DNA of 64,000 bases, taken from positions 23,560,566 through 23,624,565 of the forward strand of contig CM048839.1 of the NCBI GenBank assembly GCA_026545765.1. Direction: 5' to 3'. The translations under genes were made by a program, and so were the position numbers. The stretch is from Plantago major (taxonomy: Eukaryota; Streptophyta; Magnoliopsida; Lamiales; Plantaginaceae). The notes below the pieces were generated by a model. That model saw only the letters and a program-made list of their open reading frames with translations. It was not told the origin of the DNA and did no database searches. How positions within the stretch are numbered: position 1 is the stretch's first letter; each line of letters begins with the position of its first letter. This document shows positions 45,985 to 59,178 of the stretch, in pieces.

Positions 45985-46831
45985 TGTTGATACGGAAATA
46001 TGTCCAATCCATTAAGGGCGCCATAGAGCGTGTCCTAAAGCGCATCACGGCTTAACTAGCCAATTCAGTACTGGTCCGACCTCACATGGTCAGCCCAAAG
46101 TGAATCGACCAGTACGCCGAAGTCACTACATCCCCACAACTAGTCCGAGCTGGCTAAGGAAAGGACTTGTAAACCTGACCGTGTCAGTACAGAGATGCCT
46201 AACGGACCGTACGAGAGAATCTCGGACGCCACCAATACTTTAAGACCAAACGTATGTAACAGAACCGCTGAGATACTTCCGTGAGACTCTTGGCTCGGAC
46301 ATCCAGAGTCACCCAAGGGCAGATCAACCAAGCGGACAGATCTGTCCGAGGGACCAACACGGACCCGACAGTGAAGACTCTCGGAGGAAAAGGTCCAAAC
46401 TACCCTCCCAGGCCCACTTATCGGTATTGGACTACTGTTTACTAATGGGCCATGGGCCAAAGGTAGCATTGGTGTCCAAATCTGGATCGTACACTTGGTA
46501 TCATCTTATGAGCTACCTCATGAGTATATGATAACTATAAATATAGCACAAGGTCCAAGACCTTAAGGTAAGTAAGAAGTCAAGCAACAATCCCTGAGTG
46601 TTCTGAAGCATAATACCTTTCCCATTACTATTGCATTGAGAGTTACCACCTCTCCTTCGAGTGAAGCCTCTTACCGGATTGACCTTGGCAATCCGTAACC
46701 ATTCTAACCCCCACTTAGTCCTTTCAGTGCTCTTTCTGATGACCCTCTTGTCGGACTTCAGGTTGGAGGCGGAGCTTGGATTAGGTTGCTTGCAGTGGTA
46801 GTGTTGGTGTTGAGCGGTTTATACCCCAACA
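45985..46831 (+). repeat. 5' LTR of the gypsy element
   Basis: 847 bp, TGTTGATACGG to CCCCAACA. TATAAATA at 46536-46543 with the likely transcription start about 30 bp on. Nearly identical to the 3' LTR. Confidence 0.96.
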
Positions 46832-46834
46832 TTT

Positions 46835-46850
46835 TGGCGCCGTCTGTGGG
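46835..46850 (+). other. Primer binding site of the gypsy element
   Basis: TGGCGCCGTCTGTGGG directly after the LTR. The TGGCGCCGT part suits tRNA-Asp-type priming usual in Tat and Athila elements. Confidence 0.8.
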
Positions 46851-47106
46851 AAACTTTACAAAAAGCATCTGCGTTTCGAGTACACCAATGGCAAGAACAA
46901 GACGAACATCGAGAGCTGGTACTACATAACTAAGAACTCCACCACCGCGCCCGCGGGGATGCCCTCCCACCCGGGGATGCAGGGCGGCAACAGTAAGAGG
47001 AAGATATCCAAGCGAGGGACATACAGCCAGTCCTTCCTCGGAAGAAGGTGCGGCCCGAGCTTCTCCGACAGGAGCTCAAGGCCCACCCGCACCCTAACAA
47101 TTCACG

Positions 47107-48777
47107 ATGCCTGATGGATGCATTGTCCGCACTAACGACCTTGGATTGAGCGAGATGCAGTTTGACAGGCTGCTAACGATCATCCAAGGGTGCCTGGGAT
47201 CCAACAATGCTCCTCCACAACAAGCCACTCCGCCAGTGGTTACGCCTCGTCAGGCAGAGCCAGCATTGTCTAGGAACGGACAATGTCCAATCCAGCAGAG
47301 ATTAGGAGATCAGCAACCCCATGAGGATTTGCGAGATCTACTGGACAGGCGGGCCTCAGCCTCACAAATCCGAGGGGAAGGAAGCCATCAAGTAAGGAGA
47401 GAGCGCCAAGACGTGAACAATAGACACCCAGAAGTTCCACTCCCAGTGCCTCCGAGGGACAGGGATCAAGTGGCGGAAACAATTCCAAGAGCCCGCATGA
47501 GCGAACTTCCCGCGGATGTGGCCATGCATCCGAGGACAGGGGAGATCATGACGGCAGACGAGATTTATGCCCAGCAAAAGGCTTTAGAAGCTCAAATTCT
47601 AAGCCTCGGACGTCTCGTAAAAGATCACGAGCAAATAACTACCAGCGCGCCAAATCCCCTATGTGACAGTATCATGAGAGAGAAGGAGAGAAACAGGAAC
47701 TCGGACCAAGTGATTCCAAACTTGGAATACTACTATGGGGACGCTTGTCCCGTGGGTCACCTGACATGCTTCAATAGCAAGATGGATTCCAAAGGGATGA
47801 GTGACAACACTAAAGCCCTCACTTTCTCGTCCACTCTCTTCGGGAATGCCATGGATTGGTACACCTCTTTGCCGAATAAATCGATACAGTCGTATGCGGA
47901 TCTGTCTTCTAAATTCTTGGCTCGATTCGGCAAATCCAAGAGGAGAAAACGTACCGTGGAGCACCTAGCAGGCGTTATACAGGGAGAGCACGAGGATCTA
48001 AGGACTTTCTTGGATCGATTTCACACGGACGTTCTTCGGGTTGAGCCACACAGTATTAAAGAACGGGTCCGACACCTGTATGCTAATACTCTCAACTCGG
48101 AACTCCGAAGAAAACTCTCAAGTCAGGAGGTAAGAAGCGAAAAGTACTTAGAAGACATCTGTGAGGAAGTGATGTATGGAGAATATTACAGAAGGAATGT
48201 TCCAGTGAGAGCCAGCTCCAAGAAAGCAAAGGATCCGGTGAAGCAAGACCAACGCCCGGTAAAGTTTGATTCAAGAAGGGATCAAAGAGACAGAGGTTTT
48301 CACAGGGAGAGAAGTCCGCCTAGGCGATATGCGGACTATACTCGGCTCAACAGACCAAGATCCGACATCATGGCAACTATTGTTGAGAAGAAGCTGGATG
48401 TCCAATGGCCGAAGCCCCCTCACAGCGGCCGTAAGAGCAAGAACGCAAAAGGCTATTGCAAGTTTCACAAGTGTCGCGGACACGAAATAGACGATTGCAT
48501 TCAGCTGAAGACAGAAGTGGAACACCTGATAAGGGATGGAAAATTGAAGGAGCATATCTATATGGACGAACCTGTACGACAAGATAGAACAGAGCAAAGG
48601 AGAGATGAGAGGATGACGGAACCACCGCCCCACTCCTTGCCTTTGCCCCCTCCGCCAACCAACTATCCGCCCCATCTGGACCAACGTTCTTACCGATATA
48701 CTGACGATATCGAAATGGAAAATGCCCGTCTGTTGGGTGATCAACACCATTGCGGGAGGACCAACGGGGGGAGATAG
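47107..48777 (+). pseudogene. Gypsy gag
   Basis: An open region of 556 codons. The Retrotrans_gag core lies at about residues 210-370 (AMDWYTSLPNKSIQSYADLS, EDLRTFLDRFHTDVLRVEP). A basic Arg-rich region follows, and a short knuckle-like CKFHKCRGHEIDDC at about residue 450, typical of Tat gag. The protein would form the virus-like particle. It overlaps the protease region slightly. Part of a fossil element. Confidence 0.9.
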
Positions 48778-51700
48778 CAGGAACGCAAGGGAGCGCACCG
48801 CGCAAAACCTCCGAAACAATGACCGAGCATATGCTAGCCCGGCAATTCCAGGAACTAACGCCATATCATTTGATGACAGTGAAATTCCTCCTCCTACGGC
48901 AGGGGGAGAAGACACCGAAAACCCAGATGTCCCACTAGTGGTCTCCTTGACCATTGCAACCTACCGAGTGAATAAGATCTTGGTTGACACTGGAAGTTCC
49001 TCGAACATCATCTCTAAGAGGACACTGGATCAGATGGCATTGGGTGGAGTCCGATATGGCAGAGTGCACACCTCCATATTAGGATTCGGAGGAGGAACTG
49101 TACGACCCCTCGGAAGTATCATGTTACATGTTTCCCTCGGTACCTTCCCGGCAAGGGTGACACAAGAAGTCCGCTTCGTGGTGGTCGAACAAACTTTCGA
49201 CTACAGTGTCAGCTTCGGACGCCCAGGTCTCAACCAAGTCCGAGCTGTTTCGTCTACTCTCCACAACAGGATGAAGTTCCCAACGGCCTTCGGAGTCGGA
49301 CAAGAGCTCGGAAATGTCAGAGAAGCTTGGGAATGTTATATCATGTCCACAAGAAGGGCGTCTGCGCCCGTGCTAACAGTCACCGTGACTCCCGACGCGC
49401 CCACTATCCTTACACCCAGAAAGGAGGACTCACAAGTCGGCGTAGGAAGCCAGAAGGAAAAATTTCCTAGAACGATGCGAATTGAGCCTCATGAGACCCT
49501 CAAAGAGATCGAGATTATTGCTGGCGATCCCGAGAAGAAAACAAGGATCGGGACCGAAATGAATGTGGAAGTAGAGATGAAGCTCATCGCTTGCCTCCGA
49601 GAAAACAGCGATGTGTTCGCCTGGAGTACCGACGACCTGAAGGGAATCGACCCACGGGTTACAGTTCACCGTCTGAACATGGATCCTTCGGTCAAATACA
49701 TCCGACAGAAAAGGAAAGACTTTGGCCCCATCAAGGATGCCATCATATCCGCCGAAGTCGATCGACTCCTAAAGGCAGGACACATCGAGGAAGTCCGCTA
49801 CTCTGACTGGGTTTGCAATGTTGTTTTAGTCGAAAAGTCGCCAGGCAAGTGGCGAATGTGTAATGACTTCACAAGGCTGAACAAGTTTTGCCCCAAGGAT
49901 CCGTATCCATTGCCACGGATAGATCAACTGGTTGACTCTACCTCCGGATGTGCGCTACTGAGCTTCATGGACGCATACCAAGGCTTCTACCAAATTCGGA
50001 TGGCCAAGGAGGACGTTAAGAAAACGGCCTTCTTCGCGGCAGGAGAGTATCTTCAAGGTGATGCCATTCGGATTTGAACGCGGAGCCACCTACCGGTAGG
50101 TAAACCAAATGTTCAAAGACGAGATCGGGAAGACGATGGAAGTCTACGTAGACGACATGCTCGTTAAAAGTAAGACTGAGGAAGAGCATATTGAGCATCT
50201 CAACAATTGCTTTTCCATCCTGCGGAAGTATGGGATGAAACTGAATCCGGAAAAATGCACTTTCGGAGTAAAGGGAGGAAAATTCCTCGGATACATGGTC
50301 ACGGAAAGTGGAATCAGTGCCAATCCCGAGAAAATCAAGGCGATCCTAGATCTGCCACACCCGAAAACCCTCAATGAGGTACAACGGCTCATAGGAAGTC
50401 TCATGTCCTTAAGTCGTTTTATTTCCCGGTCAGCCGAGAAAAATCTTCCGTTCTTCAAAACCCTCCGGAAAGGAGAGAACTTTGTGTGGACCGCGGAATG
50501 TTCCGAGGCTTTCGAAAAGTTGAAAGAATATCTCCATTCCCCTCCACTGCTCTCCAAGCCCGTCGAAGGAGAACCACTCTACCTCTACCTAGCAATTACG
50601 GAAGAGGCAATGAGTTCCGTTCTAATACGGATTCAAGCTAACGAGCATTTGCCGATCTACTATCTTAGCAAAGCCCTTGCTGGGGCGGAGACAAGATACG
50701 TGAAGATCGAGAAACTCGCATACGCTTTAGTTTATACCGCCAGACGGTTAAAACTTTACTTTAAGTCTCACAAAATAGTAGTACTGACTACGGAACCTTT
50801 GAAACAGGTCCTGGGAAAGCCCGACCAACCTGGACGACTCTCTAAGTGGGCGATCGAGCTCAGCGAATACGACATTTGCTACCAGGCTCCGTCAGCCAAA
50901 AAGGCTCAGGTCCTCGCCGACTTCTTAGCGGATTACCCAGAGAAGGATTCGGAGAAAGTCCCTGACAAGCCAGTGTTCGAGTGCTTAGTCACCAAACATA
51001 TAGTCCGAAATCTAGCCCCTCCTAAGTTCAACCCAGAAAACCTTGAGGAAGCCCAGTTCATCAATCGGCCCCTCCCTTGGTCAGAGGGGGAAACTCGGGT
51101 CAACCAAATGTTTCTACTTGATGATGATCCCAGAGATCCCAGTTCGGACAGCATCAGAACGAAAATCACTGGAGGGGATGAACCAAGAGCGGAACCTCAG
51201 CAGCTCGCAGGAGATCTCCAAATCAAAAAACATCCTTCCGATATTTGGACATTGGAGGTCGATGGTTCTTCCACTGGAAGAGTGGGATGAATTGGAATCT
51301 ACCTTAAGAGCCCGGAAGGCGCGGAACTCGACTATGCGATTTCCCTGGATTTCAAAGTTACCAATAATGAGGCAGAGTATGAAGCACTTTTAATGGGGCT
51401 GGGACTGGCCAAGTCTCTCCAAGCCCGGAAGGTCAAAGCTTACACGGACTCACAGCTTGTCGAGGCCCAATTTTCAGGAAGCTTTGCCACAAAAGGTCCT
51501 TCGATGATCAAGTATCTAGAATTGCATTTGCTTAATTTTTCCTTTGTAGCTATACAATGGCTGTTAGGGGTGTTCCAGAAATGTCTGCGACAAGGATTTG
51601 TATTCTCAAATCCTATCAGAGGGGTTTTCATTTATTGTGGAAATTCCATTTTCTCTACGACCAAACATCTAAAGAATGAGGCCAGCCACTTCGAGGAATT

Positions 51701-53087
51701 CATCTTGGAAAAGTTTGACAGAGTTTGGAACGAAAGAGCCGATGCCTTGGCAAAGTACGCATCCGCTACAGCGGCTTTGGACACAAGGAGAGTAATTCTG
51801 CTCACCATCACTGACTCATCCGTCATGAGTTCCAGTTCGGCGGTCATGATACTTGACATGAGGAGAAACTGGATGACCGACATTTTTAACTATCTCAAGG
51901 ACGGATCTTTGCCGGCCGATCCGAAAGAATCGAGGAGTGTGCAGTCGAAACAAGCAGATATTTTATAATGGGTGATGACTGTACAAAAGATCTTTTCCGG
52001 ACCCACGAGATGCTTGAACCCCAAGAAGCAGCCGTCTTTGGAAGAAATACACAACGGAAGCTGTGGGAGTCATTCCGGGGGGAGGAACCTTGCCCAGAAA
52101 ATCATACGACAAGGCTATTATTGGCCCACCATCGGTAAAGATTCCGCCGACCACGCCCGGAGATGTTAGGATTGCCAATATTACGCAAACATCCCACATC
52201 GCCCGACGAACCCTATGATTCCGTCAATCATAGCGTGTCTGTTCGATCAGTGGGGTATCGACATTGTCGGACCATTTCCGAGGGGTACCCAGCAGAAGAA
52301 GTTTCTCATTGTAGCTGTGGAGTACTTTACCAAATGGGTAGAAGCCGAGGCTATTGCGACCATTACAGAGAGTCGAGTGCGGACCTTTATCTGGAAGAAT
52401 ATCATCTGTCGCTTTGGCCTGCCCAGGATTCTCGTCTCGGACAATGGTGCCCAGTTCTCAGGACATAGGCTGAAGGAATGGCTGGCGTCCTTCAAAATCG
52501 AGCAACGATTTACATCTGTTGGATACCCGCAAGCCAATGGACAGGCTGAGTCCACGAACAAAACAATAGTCAAGATCCTCGAGAAGCGATTGAGAACTTC
52601 GCAAGAAAGCTGGGCGGACGACTTGGAAGGCGTGCTATGGGCGCATCGCACCACTGCACGGACTGCGACCAAAGAAACTCCTTTCTCCCTGGTGTATGGT
52701 TCAGAGGCAGTCATACCATCCGAGATTGCTGTAGAGACTTTGAGAATCCAAGAGTTTGAAGACAAGGCAAACCGAGAAGCTCGGATATTCGAGCTGGACA
52801 TGTTTGAACAGAAAAGGTCTGATGCACTGGCGAACATCCTTAGGTATCAGGCAACCGCCGCCCGAGCCTACAACAGGAACGTTCATGCGGCAAACTTGCA
52901 AGTCGGGGACCTAGTGCTCCGACGGGCCGACATCTTGAGCAATGTTGGAAAACTCAAGCCCTAGTGGGAAGGACCCTACAAAATTGTCGGGGCCAAAGTA
53001 AATGGCAGTTATGTATTAGAAGATGAGAACGGACATCTCCTCAGGCGTCCGTGGAATGCTAGAAACCTCCAGAAGTTCTATGCTTGA
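48722..53087 (+). pseudogene. Gypsy pol (PR, RT, RNase H, second RNase H, integrase)
   Basis: Protease near 48980 (LVDTGSSSNI). RT at about 49650-50250 (WRMCNDFTRLNKFCPKDPYP, FMDAYQGFYQI, VYVDDMLVKSK). Gypsy RNase H at about 50560-50940 (PIYYLSKALAGAETRY). A second, archaeal-type RNase H at about 51250-51760 (WTLEVDGSS, NNEAEYEALLMGL, VWNERADALAKYA). Integrase at about 52070-52930 with HH-CC remnants, WGIDIVGPFPRG and VSDNGAQF (DDE core). The two RNase H domains mark the Tat lineage. Pol is broken in a few places. Part of a fossil element. Confidence 0.92.
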
Positions 53088-53089
53088 AG

Positions 53090-54290
53090 AAAATTGCGCG
53101 GAGCTCCATCATGTCGATTGATCATTTCAATATCAACCATCTGTTACACGGAACTCCGTCAGTTCTGTTTCTTTTTTGAACCTTTTGTCATTGGCCATAG
53201 CGCCCGCAAGTTGTAATTGAATTTCCGTCAAATCAATACAACTATCTTTCGATTTGTGATTTTTCGATCTTCGCATCTGAGATCTAATGTTCGATTGGAT
53301 ACAAAGAAAGAAAGAGGTTTCGTTCATACAATGACGAATTACATTTAATATTGTCTGTACAATTTGCAATCTCGGACCGATATCCGACCTACGGACGCTA
53401 CGAGAAAAAGGCAGAAAATGTCTCTGGAGATACGTCATCTCCCAGCAAAGTTCCTCCGTGTCAAAGCGCAAAGATCTAGTTTCCGCGGAGACCAGGAACT
53501 CAATCTACCTGCACACAAGAAAACGGTTAAGCATGCCGGAATCCTTCAGGACACCACCGAAACATGGAATGCAAGTCCTGTATCCAGGGAAAACAAAGTG
53601 CAGACGGAAGAGATTTCCGCCTCGCCGGCTTTAAAGCCTCAAACTCTCTTGAAATTCGGAAACCATTTCCAATATAAGAGAGATTTGAGCCATTAAAGTG
53701 GGGATGGAAGAAAGCAGAGGAGACGGGCGGATAAGCACTCAAACTGAGATCTAACTTTTCGGTGACTGATCTTCAACACCTTTCCCCTCTAGACCCACTC
53801 CACTCCCGAACTCAGAATAAACGCCGACTGGAGAGTGGACGGGAGTCAAGAGGGGGAAACTATTCAAGAAACCGTCCTTTTTTTTTTTTGCTATTGAGTA
53901 GATTTGGAAAGTAGAAGTTGGATTTGCACGACCAAGGCCAAGAGGGATCAGCAGTATTTATAGAAATGGCGAACCAATGGGTGTCCGACACGTCAGAACT
54001 TCGACGTCGACAATGGGCTTAAACTATTCCTTTGGGCTGAACAGTGTTGGGCCAGACGGGTTTACCCAATCAAGCCCATCAACTACGTCCGAGTTTCTTA
54101 GCCAAGTTTTTACAAAAAATATATGCATCAGTATCATCCGACGAGGTCTGCAAGAAGGAAAAGACGGAGATCCCACCCAAGGAAAAATAGTTCGAAGTTT
54201 ATAAACAAAATTATCCGAACATTTACATAATAGAGGAACAATATGAAAAGGTTTGAAGAGAAGTACAAGCATCCACGGGGCATACCCCGC
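53090..54290. other. Gypsy post-pol spacer, no gene seen
   Basis: Non-coding DNA between pol and the antisense ORFs. Contains a T run near 53881. No domain or RNA gene recognised; open frames here are short and on both strands. Confidence 0.5.
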
Positions 54291-54299
54291 CTTGCTCCC

Positions 54300-54629
54300 T
54301 CACCAGACCCCGGAAGTCGAGCCTTGGGATTCCGAGCCTCCATCTCGGACCTGACGAGCTCGCTGTTGCGCACGGATCCTCATACGGATCAGCCTCAGCG
54401 TCCGCTCCCTCTCCTCCTCAGCCAATCTCCTAGCTATCCCTGGACATTGAGGGGGATCGCCTTCGAAATCCAGGACAATAGGGTCTTCTGCGGTGCCTCT
54501 ACCCGGATAGATGGGCGGATGCATGTGCCCGCAAGCACAGTGCACCCAGTGACTATACTCTTCATCGCCCGATTCCGACATTCTGAAGAACGCCGACTTC
54601 CGCTGGATACTAAAGTAGATAAAATGCAA
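54300..54629 (-). pseudogene. Small antisense ORF of the gypsy element
   Basis: An open frame of about 109 residues opposite to pol, with CxC (WVHCACGHMHPP), an acidic middle and an Arg-rich helix (RRLAEEERERTLRLIRMRIR). Not recognised. It lies downstream of the larger antisense gene and on the same strand. Part of a fossil element. Confidence 0.5.
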
Positions 54630-55114
54630 GAAAGAGTGAGGGAAGGTTCAATAGTGAAAAAGGAGAATTACCACACCCTTATTTATAGTGGCAACGAGTC
54701 TTTCAGATCTCGCCATCTGTCGATCATCCGACGACTAAGGAGATGAAAAGACGTAGTCATAATGACTATTTCACCGTTTCACCTTCCTCCTTCTAGAAGA
54801 ATCTCGCATCCCAAGGGGTGAACAGTCCGAGCATCGGAAAGATGATGGTCTGATTTCTACATCAATTACCACCTCCAGCGGTCCGTGCTCTTAAGAGATG
54901 GGTAATTTATAATAACTCAGCTTGTGAGCAACAGATAAAGAATAGAACGAAGAAGAGATCAAGTGAACGTTTGGAAGCATAGGAGGTTCATCTCCTCGGA
55001 TAAATTATGAAACATTGTTATAATATGAAAGCACATTCCGAGTTATCAAACGATTCGAATCCAACAGCAAAATTCAGCAAATACAAATTTCTAACGGGGC
55101 ATACCCGGGACTTC

Positions 55115-57905
55115 TCATTCTGATGCGCTTGGACCGACTTCCTCGACTAGCCGATTGGTGGCTTCCGCAGCAAGAGCTTGAGCGTGGGCAAACAAGTCGA
55201 AATCAGCGGGAAGATCGAGAACGCGGGCAGGTAGGGTAAACCACTTTTGCAGGAAAGCTCGATAATCGTTAAAGGGTACAAGGCCCACTTTCAGGAGAGC
55301 TTCCGGGACGAACCTAGGAAGGAAAGGCCCGCCGTTCTGGATCTCAATCTCGCCTTCCTCGGTGACCAGTTCCACGAACTCACATGTACCAATCGCCGTC
55401 TGAGACACTATCGACGGCACTTGACACCGTTCGCATCCATGAAGGGATTAATCCCTCTGCCTTCCAGTCAAAATCTGGCGGAAGAAGTCCCTTGGACTGC
55501 AGCTGTCCGATCGCGGACACAAACCCATCCAGTCGGGCGGCATCCGACTTGTCCGACGTCAGGAACTTGAAAGAAGCAGACCGCAAGAAGTCACGGCCGG
55601 CGTAAAGACGGACATATTGGAGGCCACCGACCAGGAAGTTCTTAAAATCCAGGCAAGCTCAGACGCCTTTATCGTGAATCTCTCCTGGTGGTCGAGTTCC
55701 GCCTTAACTTTCTCCCAACTGGTCTTCAGCTTGTGGAAGTTCACCTCTTTCTCCTTCAGCTTTATCTCCAGCTGCTTCGCTTTCTCCGCTTCATCCGCGG
55801 ATGCGGACACAGCCTTATGAAGATCCTCTTCGATGGTGGCCCGTTCACTGGCCTTCCACTGCATGGCCTTGATGAAACACCCAAGCTGGGGAAACACCCG
55901 AGTAGATACAAGTTATATTTGTATCACATTAAGAACGAAACGAGTAAACTAAGGACAGATTATTTACCCGCTGGTATAGAGCATCCAACCCTCCGACTCG
56001 CTCCATTTCGGGAGTCCAAGCACTTCGTACTCCTTGTCCAGGCGGCTTGGTCCACAGGGAAGGACAACTGCTGCCTCTTCGCAACAGCAGGAGCCTCCGA
56101 GCTTGCCGCCCTCTTTTGTCCCGAGACGATGGCGTCCCGCATAAGCACGTCTCGGGGTGGAGCTCGAGTGTTGGCAGTGGCGCTCCGCGTAGCAGGAGCC
56201 TTACCCTTATCAGGCACCGCCAGGGCCTGGGAGTCTTCACCAGCCTTGCTCCGCCTTTCTTCTTGATGAACACAAGACATTTTTCGGATCCGGCATGGGC
56301 AGACCCGTGGAAGTGTTAATGATCTTGGTCCTTTGCCCAGCCGCGACCTCCAAAGCTTGCTGTTCCCTCTGCAACCTCTTCTTCTCTCCGAGAGTCGACA
56401 TGATGTAGTCAAACCAGTGAGCTACACAATAAACCAAGGGTGTTAGAAACAGGCGGGTTAAAGAAGAATTATCGGAATTGCGGAAACTTGTAATCAAAAC
56501 AGAGTATATTGAAGAAGACAAGATGCCAAGTCTCCAGTCAACGAATTCTTACTGAAGTCCGTCTTCCCTCCCACATCTACTTCACCGGTTAGTCCGCAAA
56601 GGTAGGGAAGTGGCTGACAGATTAATCCGTGAAATGGATAAGTAGGTGGGTCATACTTTTTGTGGATTTCCGCCACCCACAGAGCCACATTCTTTGGAAG
56701 AGGGCGCCAGTCCGGGATGCTCTCACTCAGAAACTTTGTGGGCAGTCCCCACTGTTCTCGCTGCCTCTCGGACTCTCCTGGTTTCAGAGCCATGCGAACG
56801 AAAACGATTTGTCTTGTCCACCACTTCGACCCCAACGACGAGATGGAGTCCGAGATAAAGTTGTAAGGTTTCCTATTCATGAAAGTATAGAATAGTGGAT
56901 TCCCCGGACTGAACGAGACATGGAAGAGCTGCCTAAAATTCTCAAAGTTCACAGGCTGCCCTTTCTTCTTACAAAAAACTACAAAGCAAATAAGGTTACC
57001 CAGGGACTTGGGGATAACCTGACTCGGACCTATAACAATATGGTTCAGGATGTTTTTCAGCTCTGTAGCAATGGGGATCTTCCATCCGCAGGAGAAGGCC
57101 ACCTCATGCACTTTATATACCGGTGGCGGATTGTAAAAGGCGTGACCGGGCTCGGGAATCATGATTTCTACGGAATCAGGGATCTCCCACTTCCGCCTCC
57201 ACTCGGGGATGTCCTCCGATCTAACCCTGGATGGACACGTAGGAAGAAGCCCGTCCGCGTTTAATTCTCCAAATTGATCCACTATGGTAACAGCGGACGC
57301 AGGACGCGGGAACTTGACTCGGGCAGCTTTTGCACCACGACCCTCGATTAATTGAAGATTGGACTGAACGGGCGCAGCAGGATGTAATGCAATCCGCCGA
57401 CTGGATCGTCTAGAGGGACGAGTGACAGGAGATCCTTCTTCTTCTTCCTCCTCGCCCTCACCTTCCTCTTCCTCACCATCTTCTTCGTCCTCGAGTACAC
57501 CTTCGGGTCTTTCGGACGTGCACAGCAGACGGACGGACCTGCTTCTACCAGAACACGGTCCTCCACTCCGGCCTCGAACATCTCCACGTCATCAGCCTCA
57601 TGCCCGCTGTCGCCTGCCCGTTCAAGTTGAAGCGCATTCGGATCTATAGGCCCTCCCACACCGCCTATAGTCCGAGATTGGACCAACGTTCTCGCCTCAT
57701 CAATACCGCCTCCGACCACTGGCCTGTCCGTCGGAGGATTAACTATTTCATGGGCTCCGTGCTTAGCGTCGGAATCTCTGGAAGAAAGGACATCCACGAG
57801 ATAGTCTCCTACGGACACGATCACGTCCACGGATGCATCGCTCGAACCTGCTCCATCCTGATAATCCCGCACCTCGCGAACGTTTTGACTATCGCTCCCG
57901 GACAT
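55115..57905 (-). pseudogene. Antisense additional gene region (aORF) of the gypsy element
   Basis: Several long open blocks in antisense orientation. The 5' block (from 57905) is acidic and ends in a Lys/Arg-rich run. The next contains EDIPEWRRKWEIPDSVEIMI and CGLTGEVDVGG-like text, typical of the plant transposon-like domain in Tat aORFs. A later block near 55890-55600 is a coiled coil (EAEKAKQLEIKLKEKEVNFH). Tat-lineage elements are known to carry such antisense ORFs between pol and the 3' LTR. Function is unknown. Part of a fossil element. Confidence 0.75.
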
Positions 57906-57909
57906 CCTA

Positions 57910-59178
57910 GGGCAGAAGGAAACGGATCAGAAATGATGATTGTTATTGTCCGAGAGTTCATTTATATGTCTTATTAAGTCCAGGTCCATGAAAAAGTTTA
58001 AACCTAAGATTCTCTATACACGAATGACGGGGAACCCAAGACCCGAACGCAGCACTGTGCACTGGCACCACAATTTGCCCCTTACGGCACGATGACGAAA
58101 GAAACAACTTATGGGCAAATACCACAACCAATACTGATTTACAAGTAAACATACATTGTCAAGACAGGTTGTGTCGGACGGAACTTATCAAATAAGAGTA
58201 CAAGGCATCAATGAGGAAAATTGGCATATTATGAGCACGCAACAGAAACACATCAACTATCGTCTAAACCAAAGGCATCGCAAGAGTCAATTACTGAAGA
58301 CAGGAACAATTACGGAAGCAGCAAGGGAAGCTACACTAGACATGCGATAGGCGTATAGCGAATACAGGCAACTTAAACGAGGCCAAAGAAGAGTACTTAC
58401 TTGATAATATCCAGACAGGGAAGTTCCACGGATGATCGAACTTGGGTAATGCACCGAGGTTACAGATAGCTTGATGGCCCAAAATTCTTACAATTCCCAG
58501 TTGCTCGGATCGACCTTACGTGGTTTGAATTGCTTAAGTATTGCTCTGAGTTTCGAGATTGCTAAAAGTATGAAAATGACTGATGGGCTGACTATTTATA
58601 AGGGCAATATGGGATAGCCAAGAGTCACGTCGCTTGAATTTGAATCCCAGCCGTTGATCCTCTCCAATCCAAGGGTTGTACTGCTTCACGAGTGGATGGC
58701 TGTCAGTACGTCGCATTTAATGCTGGACAGACGCGTCACATCAATCGGACTGGGAACCCCAACCGTTGATGTCGTCCTGATCCAACGCCCGCGTCTCTTT
58801 ACTCGGGATCTTTCTCCCGTAGGCCGAACGGACAACCTATTGGGCCTCTTGGGCTTACGAAGAGGACAAATTCAACAATCGGCCCAACGGACAGCTTCCA
58901 GACAGCTACGTCAAATCCTAACCGTACTCGGACACATATATCTCAGATACAAATACCTTTTCCTCTACAGTCCCAGTTATGCGATAACTCGGACTGTAGA
59001 CGGAAAGGGGGGGGGGAAGAGATATATTGAATCCTTGAGCACGGACGACGGATCACGACAAAAAGGATTTCTTCCTTTTTCTCTTAATTAACGATTCGGA
59101 CACGCTCCACAGACACGACTGATCCCTCATAGTTACCAACTATCTTCTACTAAGATACTTGAAAACTAGGGGGACATA
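57910..59178. other. Gypsy 3' non-coding region with polypurine tract
   Basis: Non-coding region between the antisense gene start and the 3' LTR. A polypurine-like AAAACTAGGGGGAC at 59162-59175 ends four bases before the LTR and would prime plus-strand synthesis. A G run sits at about 59007-59016. The antisense promoter should lie in this region; no certain TATA box can be chosen. Confidence 0.6.

Noticed and set aside
48271-48954. Antisense open frame of 227 codons opposite gypsy gag and protease
   Set aside because: Lies fully opposite well-supported gag and protease text and shows no domain; a shadow frame.
57422-57649. Plus-strand Ser/Pro-rich open frame in the gypsy 3' region
   Set aside because: Complement of the Lys/Arg- and acid-rich antisense block; low complexity.
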